Source of the DNA: Burkholderiales bacterium
GTDB lineage: Bacteria; Pseudomonadota; Gammaproteobacteria; Burkholderiales; Burkholderiaceae_C
Direction of reading: 5' to 3'
Assembly: GCA_947450745.1 (NCBI GenBank)
Contig: CANFYD010000329.1
Location: 1 to 5,081, forward strand
Length of the DNA stretch: 5,081 nucleotides
A model generated the notes under the pieces. The model was not told the origin of the DNA. It saw nothing but the letters and a program-made list of their open reading frames with translations, and ran no database searches. The stretch's first letter is position 1. Every line of letters starts with the position of its first letter. Positions 4,999-5,081 of this stretch are shown here, in pieces. A program made the translations under genes and the position numbers.

Positions 4999-5081
4999 GA
5001 CTTAGGATGAATTCAAAGACTCGGTCATTGCCCCGTTAACAAGCAGCCAAGACACCGAGAACTAACCGCGCAGCGCGCCAG
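4999..5081. other. Right end of window, no gene seen
   Basis: No supported coding frame. It holds the palindrome TGAATTCA (5008-5015, also at 1451-1458) and a loose 6-bp inverted repeat, CTCGGT (5020-5025) with ACCGAG (5054-5059). Composition returns to GC-rich from about 5060, so another gene may begin or end just beyond the window. Confidence 0.6.

Noticed and set aside
1..5081. CRISPR array, tRNA, rRNA, transposase or insertion sequence
   Set aside because: I saw no regularly spaced repeats, tRNA-like cloverleaf, rRNA sequence or transposase-like frame on either strand.

Overview
The window looks like chromosomal DNA from a GC-rich betaproteobacterium, most likely of the order Burkholderiales. 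The coding regions are GC-rich with strong G/C preference at third codon positions. The DppF sequence is close to the proteobacterial dipeptide-transporter type. The right half carries a PEP-CTERM surface protein, a protein class common in exopolysaccharide-producing Burkholderiales. The taxonomic call is an inference from style and gene content, since no marker gene is present.

Left (1-1415, + strand): the end of a dipeptide/oligopeptide ABC transporter operon. The C-terminal part of a DppD-type ATPase is followed, with an 8-nt overlap, by a complete DppF ATPase. Both keep the C-terminal four-cysteine motif of this family. Next (1416-1986) comes a 571-nt AT-rich intergenic region with no credible gene but many inverted and direct repeats and a foldable segment. 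It leads into a 611-aa secreted subtilisin-like protease (1987-3822, +) with a propeptide, an intact Asp-His-Asn-Ser catalytic set and two C-terminal Ig-like domains. A compact, probably bidirectional terminator at about 3850-3879 separates it from the convergent gene.

Right (3896-4627, - strand): a 243-aa PEP-CTERM protein with a signal peptide, a run of 12 glycines, a VPEP motif, a hydrophobic helix and an RRARR tail. It is a predicted exosortase substrate; no exosortase gene is in the window. Upstream, on the same strand, I read a promoter typical of sigma-54 genes: a -24/-12 element (4873-4887), a perfect IHF-consensus match (4895-4907), then a candidate activator-binding region (4951-4998). 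The predicted transcript would first meet a 67-codon open frame with a strong Shine-Dalgarno (4827-4624). Its stop codon overlaps the PEP-CTERM start as ATGA, suggesting translational coupling.

The most interesting observation is that the upstream regions of the protease and the PEP-CTERM gene share sequence. Both hold TGAAAACTGT followed 3-5 nt later by a T-run and ACG, an AATCAATT octamer 5' of it in the same orientation, and other short words. This suggests that a secreted protease and an exosortase-sorted surface protein answer to a common regulator, perhaps the PrsK/PrsR/RpoN pathway known to control PEP-CTERM genes. That link is inference.
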